38,342 bases of DNA from CAYRFU01 sp964423525. Lineage in GTDB: Bacteria; Vulcanimicrobiota; Xenobia; Xenobiales; JADMJV01. Below are positions 7,955 through 16,337 of this stretch, piece after piece (position 1 is the first letter of the stretch; every line of letters begins with the position of its first letter). Location of the stretch: assembly GCA_964423525.1 (NCBI GenBank), contig CAYRFU010000015.1, positions 1-38,342 on the forward strand, in the 5' to 3' direction. The translations under genes and the position numbers were made by a program. The notes under the pieces were generated by a model. The model did no database searches and had not been told where the DNA came from. It worked only from the letters and a program-made list of their open reading frames with translations.

Positions 7955-9284
7955 CTGGCACCCCAGCAAGCTCTTCGACCCGGCGCACGTAGGCCAGGGC
8001 GTTGGGAGGGAGCTCGTCTAGCCTGGTCACACCGTCGAGGGATCCGAAGCCATCCAGTTCTTCAAAGATCGGCTCACAGTCCGGCAGTCGATGGGAGCGA
8101 GCCGGAAAACTTTCGAGGCGCTGACCGTGACACGAGTAGCCCAGGCAGATCTTCAGCTTGGGGATATGGCTGAGAACATCGAGCTTGGTCAAAGCCAGAC
8201 CGTTGAGGCCGGACAACCGCACGGCGTGGCGAACGGCCACCATGTCGAGCCAACCGCAGCGCCGCGGACGTCCGGTGGTGGTGCCGTATTCGTGACCGGC
8301 CTGGCGTAACCAGCGTCCCATCAGATAGTCGTCGCCAGCGTTGGCGGCCCTCTTTTCCTGGTCTGTGAGTTCAGGGAGATTGCCGCCCGGTTGCACCCGA
8401 TCTTTCTTCTTGATCGTCGCATAGTCGCCAAGCTCGGCTGGGAAGGGTCCTTCCCCCACTCGGGTGCCGTAAGCCTTGACTACCCCCAGACGAAGCTCTG
8501 GAAGGACGAAGTTGCCGCTTCCGAGATGGCAACCGGCCAGGCTGACCGAGGAAGAGGTGACGAACGGGTAGGTGCCCCAGTCGATATCGAGCAGGCTACC
8601 CTGGGCGCCTTCGAAGAGAAATCCTTTCTTCTCAGCCAGTAAGCGGTCGATCAGAACGGCCGTGTCGGTCACTTTACTGCGAAAACGTTCGGCCGCTGCG
8701 AAGATTTTTTCAAGAGCCTCCTCCAGATCGACCGGCTCCAGTCCATAGAGCTTGGTCAGAAGCCGGTTCTTCTCTTGGCCGACCTCCCTCAGGCGGGTCG
8801 AGAAATGGTCTTTGTCAACCTGACCGGACTCATCGATCAGATCGCCCACCCGAAGCCCTCGTCGGGACGCTCGGTCCTCATAGCAGGGGCCGATGCCTCG
8901 GGCGGTGGTGCCGATTTTTCCACCAGTATGAGCGTCGACTCGCTGGTGCCAGGGCATCACCAGGTGAGCCCGGTCGCTGATCCAAAGATTATCGCAGGTC
9001 ACTCCCCTGCCACCGAGATTGTCGAGCTCTTCTACCAGGGAGAGAGGATCGATGACCACCCCAGCGGCTACGATGTTGCAAACCTCTGGGTGGAGAATCC
9101 CCGAGGGAATGAGATGAAGGGGATATTTGCCATCATCCAGGACGATGGTGTGACCGGCGTTGGCTCCTCCGTTGTAGCGGACCACCACATCGATGTCGGC
9201 TTGCTCAACCAACAGGTCGACCACCTTGCCTTTACCCTCGTCGCCGAACTGAGCTCCGACTACCAGAAAACTGTTGGCCTTCAT
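7896..9284 (-). CDS. purA: Adenylosuccinate synthetase
   Basis: 462 residues, somewhat longer than the usual 430 or so. It condenses IMP with aspartate using GTP, the first committed step to AMP. The N-terminal GTP loop GDEGKGK (about 14-20) follows the LVVGAQFGDEGKGK start. YNGGANAGHTI, IGTTARGIGPCYEDR and the C-terminal Thr/Arg-rich GTTTGRPRRCGW signature are present. The ATG at 9284 has GGAG four bases upstream. It lies 10 nt after ppa and is the last gene of a guaB-ppa-purA operon. Its 3' end overlaps the opposite-strand CoA-transferase by 59 nt, so the two mRNAs would be complementary there. Confidence 0.96.
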   Translation of the reverse strand: MKANSFLVVGAQFGDEGKGKVVDLLVEQADIDVVVRYNGGANAGHTIVLDDGKYPLHLIPSGILHPEVCNIVAAGVVIDPLSLVEELDNLGGRGVTCDNLWISDRAHLVMPWHQRVDAHTGGKIGTTARGIGPCYEDRASRRGLRVGDLIDESGQVDKDHFSTRLREVGQEKNRLLTKLYGLEPVDLEEALEKIFAAAERFRSKVTDTAVLIDRLLAEKKGFLFEGAQGSLLDIDWGTYPFVTSSSVSLAGCHLGSGNFVLPELRLGVVKAYGTRVGEGPFPAELGDYATIKKKDRVQPGGNLPELTDQEKRAANAGDDYLMGRWLRQAGHEYGTTTGRPRRCGWLDMVAVRHAVRLSGLNGLALTKLDVLSHIPKLKICLGYSCHGQRLESFPARSHRLPDCEPIFEELDGFGSLDGVTRLDELPPNALAYVRRVEELAGVPVRVLSVGQHRAQSLVLSGK

Positions 9285-9294
9285 TATGCTCCTC

Positions 9295-9981
9295 TCATCG
9301 GGCCAACTGCTTGAGCAGGCCCTCCATCCGCGACGCGGGGTCGCGGAATTGCTCCTTATAATCTTGCAGGGACAAGCCGATCACCTTGAGCGCTTCGCCA
9401 CGACCGTAGATCGCGTCGATGTCAACTTTGCGGGCTTTGGTGGGGCTGGGTAAGTCCTTGTAACTCAGGAAGTAGTGAACCAACCGATCCACCAATCCCT
9501 CGGGCAAGCCGGTCACGTCGCTGATGTCTCCGAAAACGGCATCGCCTTTCATCACAGCGATGATCTTGTCGTCGGCCTCGTCGGAGTCGATCATCCGGAT
9601 GCCTCCGATAGGGGTGGCCGTTACCAGCAGGTCGCCGTGGGAAACATCGCGCTCGGAAAGGACACAGATGTCGATCGGGTCCCCATCACCTTTGATCCCC
9701 TCACGACCGCTCTGTTCGGCGCAGTAGTTCCCCACCCCGTCTCCGCAATAGGTCCGCGGGATGAACCCGTAGAGGGAAGGACACAGGCTCGAGAACTTTT
9801 GAGGTCGGTCCAGCTTCAGATAGCCGGTGGTTTTGTCGATTTCGTATTTGACCGTATCGGTGGGTACCTGCTCGATGAAGGCTGTCACCACCGCCGGCGA
9901 TTCGGCTCCGGGGGAAATCCCGTGCCAAGGATGGGGCTTGAAGAACAAACCCATCAGTTCACGCAGTTCTGATTGTTCCAT
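9295..9981 (-). CDS. ppa: Inorganic pyrophosphatase, family I
   Basis: 228-residue soluble pyrophosphatase that hydrolyses PPi to two phosphates with Mg2+ and so drives biosynthetic reactions forward. Family I marks are the substrate-binding VKYEIDK near residue 44, the YGFIPRTYCG stretch, the metal-binding signature DGDPIDICVL near residue 100, and the later DSDEADDKIIAV aspartates. The start codon follows the guaB stop by 2 nt, with the ribosome binding site (AGGGTG) inside the last guaB codons, and purA begins 10 nt after its stop. Cotranscription with nucleotide genes fits its role in removing pyrophosphate. Confidence 0.93.
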   Translation of the reverse strand: MEQSELRELMGLFFKPHPWHGISPGAESPAVVTAFIEQVPTDTVKYEIDKTTGYLKLDRPQKFSSLCPSLYGFIPRTYCGDGVGNYCAEQSGREGIKGDGDPIDICVLSERDVSHGDLLVTATPIGGIRMIDSDEADDKIIAVMKGDAVFGDISDVTGLPEGLVDRLVHYFLSYKDLPSPTKARKVDIDAIYGRGEALKVIGLSLQDYKEQFRDPASRMEGLLKQLAR

Positions 9982-9983
9982 GA

Positions 9984-11504
9984 CTACACCCTGAAAATGT
10001 TGGTGCCACCTTCACGCTGGGATTCCCCCGACTGGCGTTCGACCTGGACGGTCTCGTAGAATTCCCTCAAAGAGGCGCTGCCGCAGCTAGACAAGGTGCC
10101 CTGGAGAGCTCGCAGGTCTCGCGGTAAGTTCTTATGGAGGCTGCCTTTGTAAAGGACGTAGCCTTCTTCACCCTCGACCACAAAGGTTCGGGGGTCGTTC
10201 TGTTGATAGCGACGCACGTTCTTGGCCCGAGGTGAAGCTTCGCCCCAATACGGTTTGACCGTTACTGCGACCTCGGTGACCGAGCCCGAAAAAAGCACGG
10301 GAAGGCGCTTTTGAAAAGCCGGTTCGGGGCTCTCTTCGAAGCCGGCGAAGTACTTACCCATCATCAGGACATCGGCGCCCATCGCCAGGGCCACGGCCAT
10401 GTCTCCGGTCGACTCGATGCCGCCGTCTGAAATCACGGGAACGTAGCGCCCGGTCCGATTAAAGTATTCATCGCGAGCCCGAGCCAGAGTAAAGACAGCA
10501 GTAGCCTGGCCTCGACCGATCGCTTTCACTCGGCGAGTGGTGCAGATCGAGCCTGAACCGATTCCGATCTTGACGGCATCGGCTCCCGCCTCTACCAGGT
10601 AGAGAAACCCTTCGCGGTCGACCACGTTGCCGGCCACCACCGGGACGCCCAGCGTTTTAACCTCTTTGATCGTTTCTTCCATGTAGACAGAGTAGCCGTC
10701 GCTAGCGTCGATGACGAGCACGTCGGCCCCCGCCTCCACCAGCAGGCGAGCTCTCTCTCGGTCCTCGGGGTGGGTGGAGATTGCGGCTGCCACCCGGAGC
10801 CTCTTGTTGTCGTCGACCAGAGCGTCGGGAAAACGATGGGCTTGCTTGATATCACGGAAGAAGACGACCGAGCGTAACACTCCCTCGTCATCCACCACCG
10901 GAAGCACCCCGATGCCTGACTTGAAAATCAGGTCGTTGGCTTCGCTCAGGCCGATGCCGTGGCGCCCCACCACCAGTCGCTCCAGAGGAATCATTCGCTC
11001 GCGAACCTTCAAGCCAGCGTCTTTCGAAGGGTGATATTTCTTCTCCGTGATCAGGCCTTCGAGTTTGCCTTGGCGGTCGACCACCGGAAAGGTGGAGTAG
11101 CCGTAGCGCGCCTCCAGGTCGATCAGCTCTGAGATGGAAGCGTCGGCCGCCACCGTGATCATCTTCTCGACAAAGCCTGATTTGAAACGTTTGGCCCCTT
11201 TGACGTGCTCGAGTTGGGTCTCCAGGTCGACATTGCCGGCTGGCACTGTGGCCAGGCCGCCGTGTTGGGCTAGGGCGATGGCGAGCTGGTCGCCTGAGAC
11301 GGCTTCCATGGCCGCGCTCATCAGGGGGATATTCAGCACCATGTCGTGAGAGATTCTCGTCTGGAGCGAGACCTCTCGAATGTCGGCCCCGCGTCGTGTG
11401 CAGCGAGGTAAGAGAATATACTCTCGAAAGGTCGTTGACAGCTCACCCGTCAGCTTGTCGACGGGTGCTTGGAGAACCTTGTCTGGTTTTTTCATTGTAT
11501 CCAC
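9984..11504 (-). CDS. guaB: IMP dehydrogenase
   Basis: 506 residues. It oxidises IMP to XMP with NAD+, the rate-limiting step to GMP. The catalytic loop GSGSICTTR contains the thioimidate cysteine, C321. A tandem CBS pair lies at about 110-225 (VAADASISELIDL and GLSEANDLIFKSGIGVLPVV), the usual nucleotide-sensing Bateman module. The IMP phosphate site is represented by ISDGGI and MGADVLMMGKYFAG, and the flap Arg-Tyr by SLHKNLPRDLRAL. The GTG at 11504 has AGGTGA four bases upstream, whereas ATG 11495 would be 13 bases from it, so I prefer the GTG. It is first in guaB-ppa-purA; this one transcript holds both enzymes acting on IMP. Confidence 0.95.
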   Translation of the reverse strand: MDTMKKPDKVLQAPVDKLTGELSTTFREYILLPRCTRRGADIREVSLQTRISHDMVLNIPLMSAAMEAVSGDQLAIALAQHGGLATVPAGNVDLETQLEHVKGAKRFKSGFVEKMITVAADASISELIDLEARYGYSTFPVVDRQGKLEGLITEKKYHPSKDAGLKVRERMIPLERLVVGRHGIGLSEANDLIFKSGIGVLPVVDDEGVLRSVVFFRDIKQAHRFPDALVDDNKRLRVAAAISTHPEDRERARLLVEAGADVLVIDASDGYSVYMEETIKEVKTLGVPVVAGNVVDREGFLYLVEAGADAVKIGIGSGSICTTRRVKAIGRGQATAVFTLARARDEYFNRTGRYVPVISDGGIESTGDMAVALAMGADVLMMGKYFAGFEESPEPAFQKRLPVLFSGSVTEVAVTVKPYWGEASPRAKNVRRYQQNDPRTFVVEGEEGYVLYKGSLHKNLPRDLRALQGTLSSCGSASLREFYETVQVERQSGESQREGGTNIFRV

Positions 11505-11560
11505 CGGGTCACCTCGGCCGGCCCTTTCGGGGCGGGGTTTTTCTCACCTTCATTGGATTG

Positions 11561-11589
11561 TTGACAGACAGCTCGGAGGGTGGTAGCAT
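11561..11589 (+). promoter_or_regulatory. Promoter of tRNA-Ile
   Basis: TTGACA at 11561-11566 and TAGCAT at 11584-11589, separated by 17 nt, lie just before the tRNA. Predicted initiation near 11596 would leave a leader of about six bases before the mature 5' end at 11602. Confidence 0.75.
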
Positions 11590-11601
11590 ACTGGGGCTCG
11601 A

Positions 11602-11678
11602 GGGGTTATAGCTCAGCCGGTTAGAGCGCATCCCTGATAAGGATGAGGTCCGTGGTTCGAGTCCACGTAACCCCACCA
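11602..11678 (+). tRNA. tRNA-Ile (GAT)
   Basis: A full cloverleaf can be drawn: acceptor GGGGTTA/TAACCCC, D arm GCTC/GAGC, anticodon stem CATCC/GGATG with loop CTGATAA (anticodon GAT at 11636-11638), T arm CGTGG-TTCGAGT-CCACG. The discriminator is A and the terminal CCA is encoded. It stands alone, not in an rRNA operon, although GAT-Ile and TGC-Ala tRNAs often sit in rRNA spacers. Confidence 0.97.
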
Positions 11679-11681
11679 AAC

Positions 11682-11704
11682 AAAGTCCCTTTGGGGCTTT
11701 TTTT
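11682..11704 (+). terminator. Rho-independent terminator of tRNA-Ile
   Basis: Eight-pair stem AAAGTCCC / GGGGCTTT (one T-G pair) with a 3-nt TTT loop, running into seven consecutive T residues. It starts 4 nt after the tRNA CCA. Confidence 0.85.
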
Positions 11705-11821
11705 ATGGTCATCCTCCCTGAGAAGGAGGCCGGCTCCTCTGAAAGGATGAGGAGCTAGTAGCCATCTACCATTCCCCTTTGGCCCCTCGGGAGGACGCTT
11801 TTAGGCCGCAGTTGCCTTACC

Positions 11822-12310
11822 ATGGGGTCGATGAGAACCCTAAGAAAGAAAAGCTCCCAAGGACTCTCCCTGGTTGAGGTCATGATTGCGGTCTTCGTGG
11901 TTTCGGTGGGAGTGCTGTCCACGAGTTCGGTGCTGTGGCATTCTATCCGAGCCGAACGCAACAGTTCCCGCCGCTCCCAGGCCGTCTATTGGGGTCGCGA
12001 GATGCTCAACCTGGTCCGCTCCCGCAATCTGCCCTTCCAGCCAACCATCCCTCCCGTCGGAACGGACCTCAACGACGGTGATTACGACGACCCCGGCGAT
12101 GATAACGGTCCGCGGCGCGCCTTCAATGCGCCGCCCTTCGCCAGTGACTTTGACGACCTGAATTTCGAGCGGCGCATCGAGATGAAGCTGCTCTCTGAAG
12201 ACCCAAACAGTCACCTCAATGAGGTGGCCGCCATCAAAGTAACCCTCTTTTGGAACGAGGGAGAGAGCGACAAGCAGGTGACCCTATGGGCGTATCACAG
12301 AAGGCCATAA
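11822..12310 (+). CDS. Prepilin-type protein, PilV/GspI-like minor pilin
   Basis: 162 residues; ATG 11822, with ATG 11831 as an equally possible start. A short basic leader ends in Gly, followed by the class III prepilin signal QG/LSLVEVMIAVFVVSVG, with Glu at mature position 5 and one hydrophobic helix that would both anchor the pilin and build the filament. A prepilin peptidase should cut after G14. The soluble part is acidic, with an Asp-rich segment (DLNDGDYDDPGDDNG). This arrangement, followed by PilW-like and PilX-like genes, matches minor pilins that prime type IV pilus or type II secretion pseudopilus assembly. It overlaps the next gene by 25 nt. Confidence 0.82.
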   Translation: MGSMRTLRKKSSQGLSLVEVMIAVFVVSVGVLSTSSVLWHSIRAERNSSRRSQAVYWGREMLNLVRSRNLPFQPTIPPVGTDLNDGDYDDPGDDNGPRRAFNAPPFASDFDDLNFERRIEMKLLSEDPNSHLNEVAAIKVTLFWNEGESDKQVTLWAYHRRP

Positions 12311-12987
12311 GAGGATTTACCCTGGCCGAACTGTTGGTCGCTATGGTGATCAGCAGCGCCCTGTTGGCGGTGGTGGCGGTGCTCTACCAGACTGGCCTTT
12401 GGGAGTTTCGCCATTCGGCCGCTCACATTGAGCTGAGTCGACGAGGACGAACAGCGCTAGACCGCCTTCAACCCTATATCTCAAGTGCCATCAAGCCGAA
12501 CCCCTCCGGGTCTGACGAGGCCATCCTGTTCCCCGATACCTTCTTTGACGACCTCCACCAGGCTACCGAGAGTCGAGTTCAGTTCTACACCCCGGTTGAC
12601 CACCTCGGAGGAGCGCCGATGCCTGATGCCAGGACGCTTCAGGAGAACCCTCTCTACTACATCTACGAAATTGCCGAGGTCCCCGGCCCCCTGGGACGCG
12701 GAAACGAGCTGGTGTTGAGACGGTATCTAGACCCGGTCACACCGGATTTGTCCGTTCCTCCTCTGGTGTTAGCCCGGGCTCTAGGCGAGCCCGACCCGGA
12801 AAACCCGGGGGCCTTCTACAACGGTTTCGGGGTGCGCTATCTTCGCCCCGGTTCGTTGGAATTTCAGGTGGTGGTCTCAAGCGCTCTCCTTCAGGAAGAC
12901 GACGTTCGCGCTCGGGTTGAGGCTCGTACTCCTATGAACCCGGCCTTTACCAGCATTATTCAGATTCCTTACTACAGTCAACGTTAG
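12286..12987 (+). CDS. Prepilin-type protein, PilW/GspJ-like minor pilin
   Basis: 233 residues from ATG 12286, chosen because AGGTG lies five bases upstream and the leader then has normal length (MGVSQKAIRG). The prepilin site is RG/FTLAELLVAMVISSALLAV, with mature Phe1 and Glu5. The remaining 200 residues form a globular head with no enzyme motif. PilW/GspJ proteins pair with PilV/GspI at the pilus tip, which fits its position immediately after, and overlapping, the PilV-like gene. The PilX-like gene follows after 8 nt. Which filament it belongs to cannot be told from this window, because no ATPase, secretin or major pilin gene is present. Confidence 0.82.
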   Translation: MGVSQKAIRGFTLAELLVAMVISSALLAVVAVLYQTGLWEFRHSAAHIELSRRGRTALDRLQPYISSAIKPNPSGSDEAILFPDTFFDDLHQATESRVQFYTPVDHLGGAPMPDARTLQENPLYYIYEIAEVPGPLGRGNELVLRRYLDPVTPDLSVPPLVLARALGEPDPENPGAFYNGFGVRYLRPGSLEFQVVVSSALLQEDDVRARVEARTPMNPAFTSIIQIPYYSQR

Positions 12988-12995
12988 GAGACCCG

Positions 12996-14822
12996 ATGAC
13001 ACAAAAGCACACCCGAGGCTCGATTCTACTACTCTCTCTTTTTTTCATGTTTCTCTTGTTTCTGCTGTCGGTTGCCTTTGTCACCTTCATTCCGGTGGAG
13101 AGTCGGGCTGCCTTGAGAACCGAGAGTCAAACGACTGGCTCGTTGGTGGCTGATGCCGGAGTGACCGAAGCCCTCCAGTGGCTTCGCTTTCAGATTGCAC
13201 CGCCAGATGGAAGTCCTTCCAAAGAGCCTCTCCACCCCACCGTCTATCTCAGCCCGGAGGAGCGGACTCGGGTGGTGGGGGGTGGCTGGAGCTATCGCTG
13301 GAGTCTGGAGCCCGACTCCGAGACCTATCCTAATCCGGCCAATAATCCGATTCGGGGCTACACCGTCGTTTCGCGGGCCTATTTGAACGGTCGAGTTCAG
13401 CGTCAGGCTGTGGCTCAGGTGATCCAAGAATCGTTGAGCCGCTACGCAGCTCTTTACGACGAGTGGCCCAGTAATCTGGTGATGCCTGTCCGCAGTGACG
13501 ACGTGCCTACCGGAGGTCCGGTCCACATCAACGACGTGATGAGGCTGTGGGTCTCCGAAGGCGCTGGTTACTGGTCTTCGGTCGGGGAGGAGAAGTTCTC
13601 TCATGGTTTGACAGCCAGTGGGTCTTTCGAGTCCTCTGACGACGGCTTTGCCTACTACCAAGGCAACTGGTCCGGTGGCGACCCCAATAAGATCCCTTAC
13701 AACGACGGCGGACCGATTCACGAACGCTACAACCGTATGGTTGATGGTGGCATCGAGAATCTCAACGCGGGAGTCTCTGAGGTGCCGCTGCCCGACAACA
13801 CCTTCGAGGTTCGTGACGCCGCCTGGGGCTTTGATAGCAGCAATCCTCTGCCTTCCTCCGCCGGCGTCTATGTCAATACAGAGGGAAGCAATGTGGCCGG
13901 CGGGATTTTCATCGAAGGAGATGTGGAGGAGATGCAGCTCGGTGTTGGGGGCAGTCAGCCTGCTGGCCCGGGTTCGGTCGACTATGAGGACAACTCGTGG
14001 GTCAAGATTGAGCTTCCCCTGGCGGGTCAGGACAGTATCGACACCGATGAAGCGGTCACGGTGGTGACGGTCTCGGACACAGCCGTAACGTTGCCGACCG
14101 GGGCCGTCGTCAACGGGTCTCCTCTGGGCGGACCCTTCTCGGTGCCGGTGGGCTCCACTTTGCTGCGACGAGCCGACGGAACCTTCGAGCACTACGCTGG
14201 CGAACTCAACGGTGTGATCTACTCCACTGGAGACATCCAGAACCTTTGGGGCACCAATAAAGGTCGACGGACCGTCACCAGTGAGTTTGACCAGGACACC
14301 GGCGTCGAAAAGGACATCATCATCGGAGGAGCCGAGGACGACGCCACCGGAATTCTCAGTGTAGAGGCCGGCTCCAAAGGGCTCATTCAATACGACGCTC
14401 AGGATAGCGACGGTGACGAGGTTTACGAGCCTCCGGCCACAGCCGATCACGTTCTCGGCTTGATCGGCTACAACGTCCAGGTGTCGGCTGGTCTTAAACA
14501 GGGAAGCTGGGCCGATTCTCATCCTGAGGACAATCCGCTCTTCTTATTCGCCATCGTTTTGGCCGGGATTCCGGGGGAGGGGGGAACCTACTCGGTTCAA
14601 GACTACGATTCCGGTGGGGCCGGTTGGACTTACCGTTATGGTAGCCGCATTATCGCTGAAGGAGGGGCCTGGGGCACGACCAGCGGCCACGGCCTGATCG
14701 AGGGCAACACCTTCTTCGACGAGGCCGCCGCCGTCGCGCCGCCTCCCTACTTTCCTTCCGTCCCGACCTTCGTGGTCAAGAGTTACGAAGACTTACCCGA
14801 CCATTCTGGAGATCTCTTATGA
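12996..14822 (+). CDS. PilX-like pilus-associated protein with large extracellular domain
   Basis: 608 residues. The N-terminus MTQKHTRGSILLLSLFFMFL carries a single hydrophobic helix (about 8-32) in the position typical of PilX/GspK-like assembly proteins, without the Glu5 of true pilins. The rest is a large, acidic, Gly/Asn-rich, beta-looking domain. The stretch NGVIYSTGDIQNLWG, then DVEAGSK-like and HVLGLIGYNVQVS segments, resembles the repetitive strand region of DUF4900-type proteins; this is recognition, not a search. AGGAG five bases before the ATG supports the start. Its stop overlaps the lipoprotein start as ATGA. It is likely a surface adhesin or tip component displayed by the minor-pilin complex. 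Confidence 0.7.
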   Translation: MTQKHTRGSILLLSLFFMFLLFLLSVAFVTFIPVESRAALRTESQTTGSLVADAGVTEALQWLRFQIAPPDGSPSKEPLHPTVYLSPEERTRVVGGGWSYRWSLEPDSETYPNPANNPIRGYTVVSRAYLNGRVQRQAVAQVIQESLSRYAALYDEWPSNLVMPVRSDDVPTGGPVHINDVMRLWVSEGAGYWSSVGEEKFSHGLTASGSFESSDDGFAYYQGNWSGGDPNKIPYNDGGPIHERYNRMVDGGIENLNAGVSEVPLPDNTFEVRDAAWGFDSSNPLPSSAGVYVNTEGSNVAGGIFIEGDVEEMQLGVGGSQPAGPGSVDYEDNSWVKIELPLAGQDSIDTDEAVTVVTVSDTAVTLPTGAVVNGSPLGGPFSVPVGSTLLRRADGTFEHYAGELNGVIYSTGDIQNLWGTNKGRRTVTSEFDQDTGVEKDIIIGGAEDDATGILSVEAGSKGLIQYDAQDSDGDEVYEPPATADHVLGLIGYNVQVSAGLKQGSWADSHPEDNPLFLFAIVLAGIPGEGGTYSVQDYDSGGAGWTYRYGSRIIAEGGAWGTTSGHGLIEGNTFFDEAAAVAPPPYFPSVPTFVVKSYEDLPDHSGDLL

Positions 14823-15118
14823 TACGTATTTCTTGGATACTGACCCTCTGTTTGCTGATTGGCTGTGGCCAGCCCTCCACGGTTGAGCCTTCACCGCTTT
14901 CGACCGAGTCGAGTTCACGGGGACGGATGGTAACCACTCTTCACCTCGAACCGGGTCTGGAGCGGCGCTGGCAGAACGGCCCGTCGCCGGCTGCCCAGGC
15001 CCATCTTCAACAAGAGCGGCGACGCCATCAAGCCCGAAGGCAGACCGGGACTTACCGAAATAGCCGGGCCTCGGTTCCCGTGATAGACTCCCGCCTGGGG
15101 GTCACCCCTCTACCTTGA
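14819..15118 (+). CDS. Small putative lipoprotein
   Basis: 99 residues. A type II signal peptide (MIRISWILTLCLLIGC) ends in lipobox LIGC with the lipid-carrying C16. The mature part is Ser/Pro-rich, then Arg/Gln-rich (QAHLQQERRRHQARRQ), with no known domain. It is translationally coupled to the PilX-like gene through an ATGA overlap and is the last gene of the pilin-like operon. A pilotin-like or envelope-anchoring role for the pilus would fit the context but is inference. Confidence 0.7.
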   Translation: MIRISWILTLCLLIGCGQPSTVEPSPLSTESSSRGRMVTTLHLEPGLERRWQNGPSPAAQAHLQQERRRHQARRQTGTYRNSRASVPVIDSRLGVTPLP

Positions 15119-15138
15119 CCTGGGGAGCCCTGCTCCCT

Positions 15139-15206
15139 CGGCCCAGTCTGGCCTGGGCCTTCCGGGTGAAACAGGCAACGGCCCAGTCTCGCCCGGGTCT
15201 CCCGGC
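15139..15206. repeat. Two imperfect 28-nt direct repeats, each hairpin-forming, between convergent genes
   Basis: Units at 15139-15166 and 15179-15206 share 23 of 28 bases, the first eleven (CGGCCCAGTCT) identical. Unit 1 folds as GGCCCAG/CTGGGCC; unit 2 contains CCGGG/CCCGG. A further GGGAGC/GCTCCC hairpin is at 15123-15137. None has a T-tract. They fill the space between the lipoprotein stop and the LysM-gene stop, so a bidirectional termination or mRNA-stability role is possible. Confidence 0.5.
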
Positions 15207-16337
15207 TAAGGCGAGGTTGCCAGAGCCCGCTCGAGATCCTCAAAAGTGACACGGTGGCTCCCCCCAACGAAGCTCTGGTTGATCATACCGTCTGCCTGAT
15301 TGACGTCGTTGAAGAGAGCTCCGTCATTGGCGGTTAAAAGAGTCGCAGCTTCGACGATACTCCCGAAGGCCTCCCGGTGGTCCGGCCCGGGAAGGTGCTC
15401 AAGAACCTTATTCATCAGCCTGGTGGCTTGGCTGCGGGGAAGGTTCTCGCCCTCGTGGTCGCCGCCGAGAAACGGGGTCTCTGCCCGCCCTTGCGATGTT
15501 CCGGAGATGGCTATAAGGAACTTCCCTAGAACTGTTAGCTGACTCGGCTAAGGCTTCTAGATACAGGTGGACTGTCCCGATGGCTGACTGGCTATCAGGG
15601 TCAGAAATTCTGGAACTTCTCTCAGCATCGTCAATCCTGACCGAGCCGTTGGGGTCTTCGCCCTGGAGGACGGCTTGTAGGTTCGGATTGGTCGCAGCGA
15701 GTCCGGCGGCTTGCTGGAAACGGTCAGCTCGAGCTTCAGCCTCAGAACCGCTGACATCGCTGTTTTCTGTCAGATCTCTGATGTAGTCTTGGCGGCCACT
15801 CCAGTCGTCAGCAGCGATGACCTCAAAGGCGTCGATATTCGCGGCCTTGCTGCCGGGCTTTCCAGTCTCTGGGTCTGCAAACCAGCGATGCTCATCGCGG
15901 ATAATTTCGGAGACCGCTTGTTCGTCCAGCGCTTCGGCTGGAGTTGAGTTATCGGTGACCGCGACTTCAAGAGGGGCGGCTGCCGCACTATCAGTGGCAT
16001 CATCCGGGCGGGTAGGTGGCGTCGCGAGCGCTTCGTTCGTTCCAGAGGGCGGAGCCGAGGGGTCAGGCTGAGCCGGTGGAGCTTCCGGGCCCCCGCTGGG
16101 TTGAGAAAGCTGCGGAATCCAGAGGCGTTGACCGGGATGCACCGTGTTGACGTCTCGCAACTCATTGTGCTGCGCTACATCCTGACGAGCCTGAAGAAAC
16201 TCGGGTGAACCCGGCTTGAAGCCGGCCTGGGTCAGGAAGCCATCGACGGTCGAATTGGAGGGGTCACGACGGCTCCACGGCTTCACCGTGACCTGTTCGG
16301 CGCCTCCATATTGGTCGCCAAATTTCTGACCCCACAA
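15206..16337 (-). CDS. LysM-like protein, interrupted by a probable +1 frameshift
   Basis: The first frame opens at TTG 16337 and gives a LysM-like region (about residues 16-77, with PGQRLWIPQL at its end), a Pro/Ala-rich linker (about 78-130) and an acidic region with EF-hand-like pieces such as EDPNGSVRIDDAERS. This frame stops at 15408 with an unlikely Arg/Pro-rich tail. A second frame, one base further on, is open from about 15549 to its stop at 15206 and reads as normal protein (QLTVLGKFLIAISG near its start, VTFEDLERALATSP at its end). The intact product would be about 375 residues. A one-base insertion between about 15500 and 15548, real or an assembly error, explains this. The start overlaps the response regulator by 55 nt. 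A cell-wall-binding role is inferred. Confidence 0.6.

Noticed and set aside
11518..11542. GC-rich hairpin followed by T residues, read as a plus-strand terminator
   Set aside because: No plus-strand gene ends upstream; the bases are the guaB 5' leader on the other strand, so a terminator role is not supported.
12250..12285. Longer start of the PilW-like protein
   Set aside because: It would add an MERGRERQAGDP leader, too long and too hydrophilic for a prepilin; ATG 12286 has a ribosome binding site and gives a normal leader.
13029..14522. 497-residue open frame on the minus strand
   Set aside because: Antisense to the PilX-like gene, which has a ribosome binding site, membrane helix and operon context; the antisense product is His/Val/Arg/Asp-rich without any domain.
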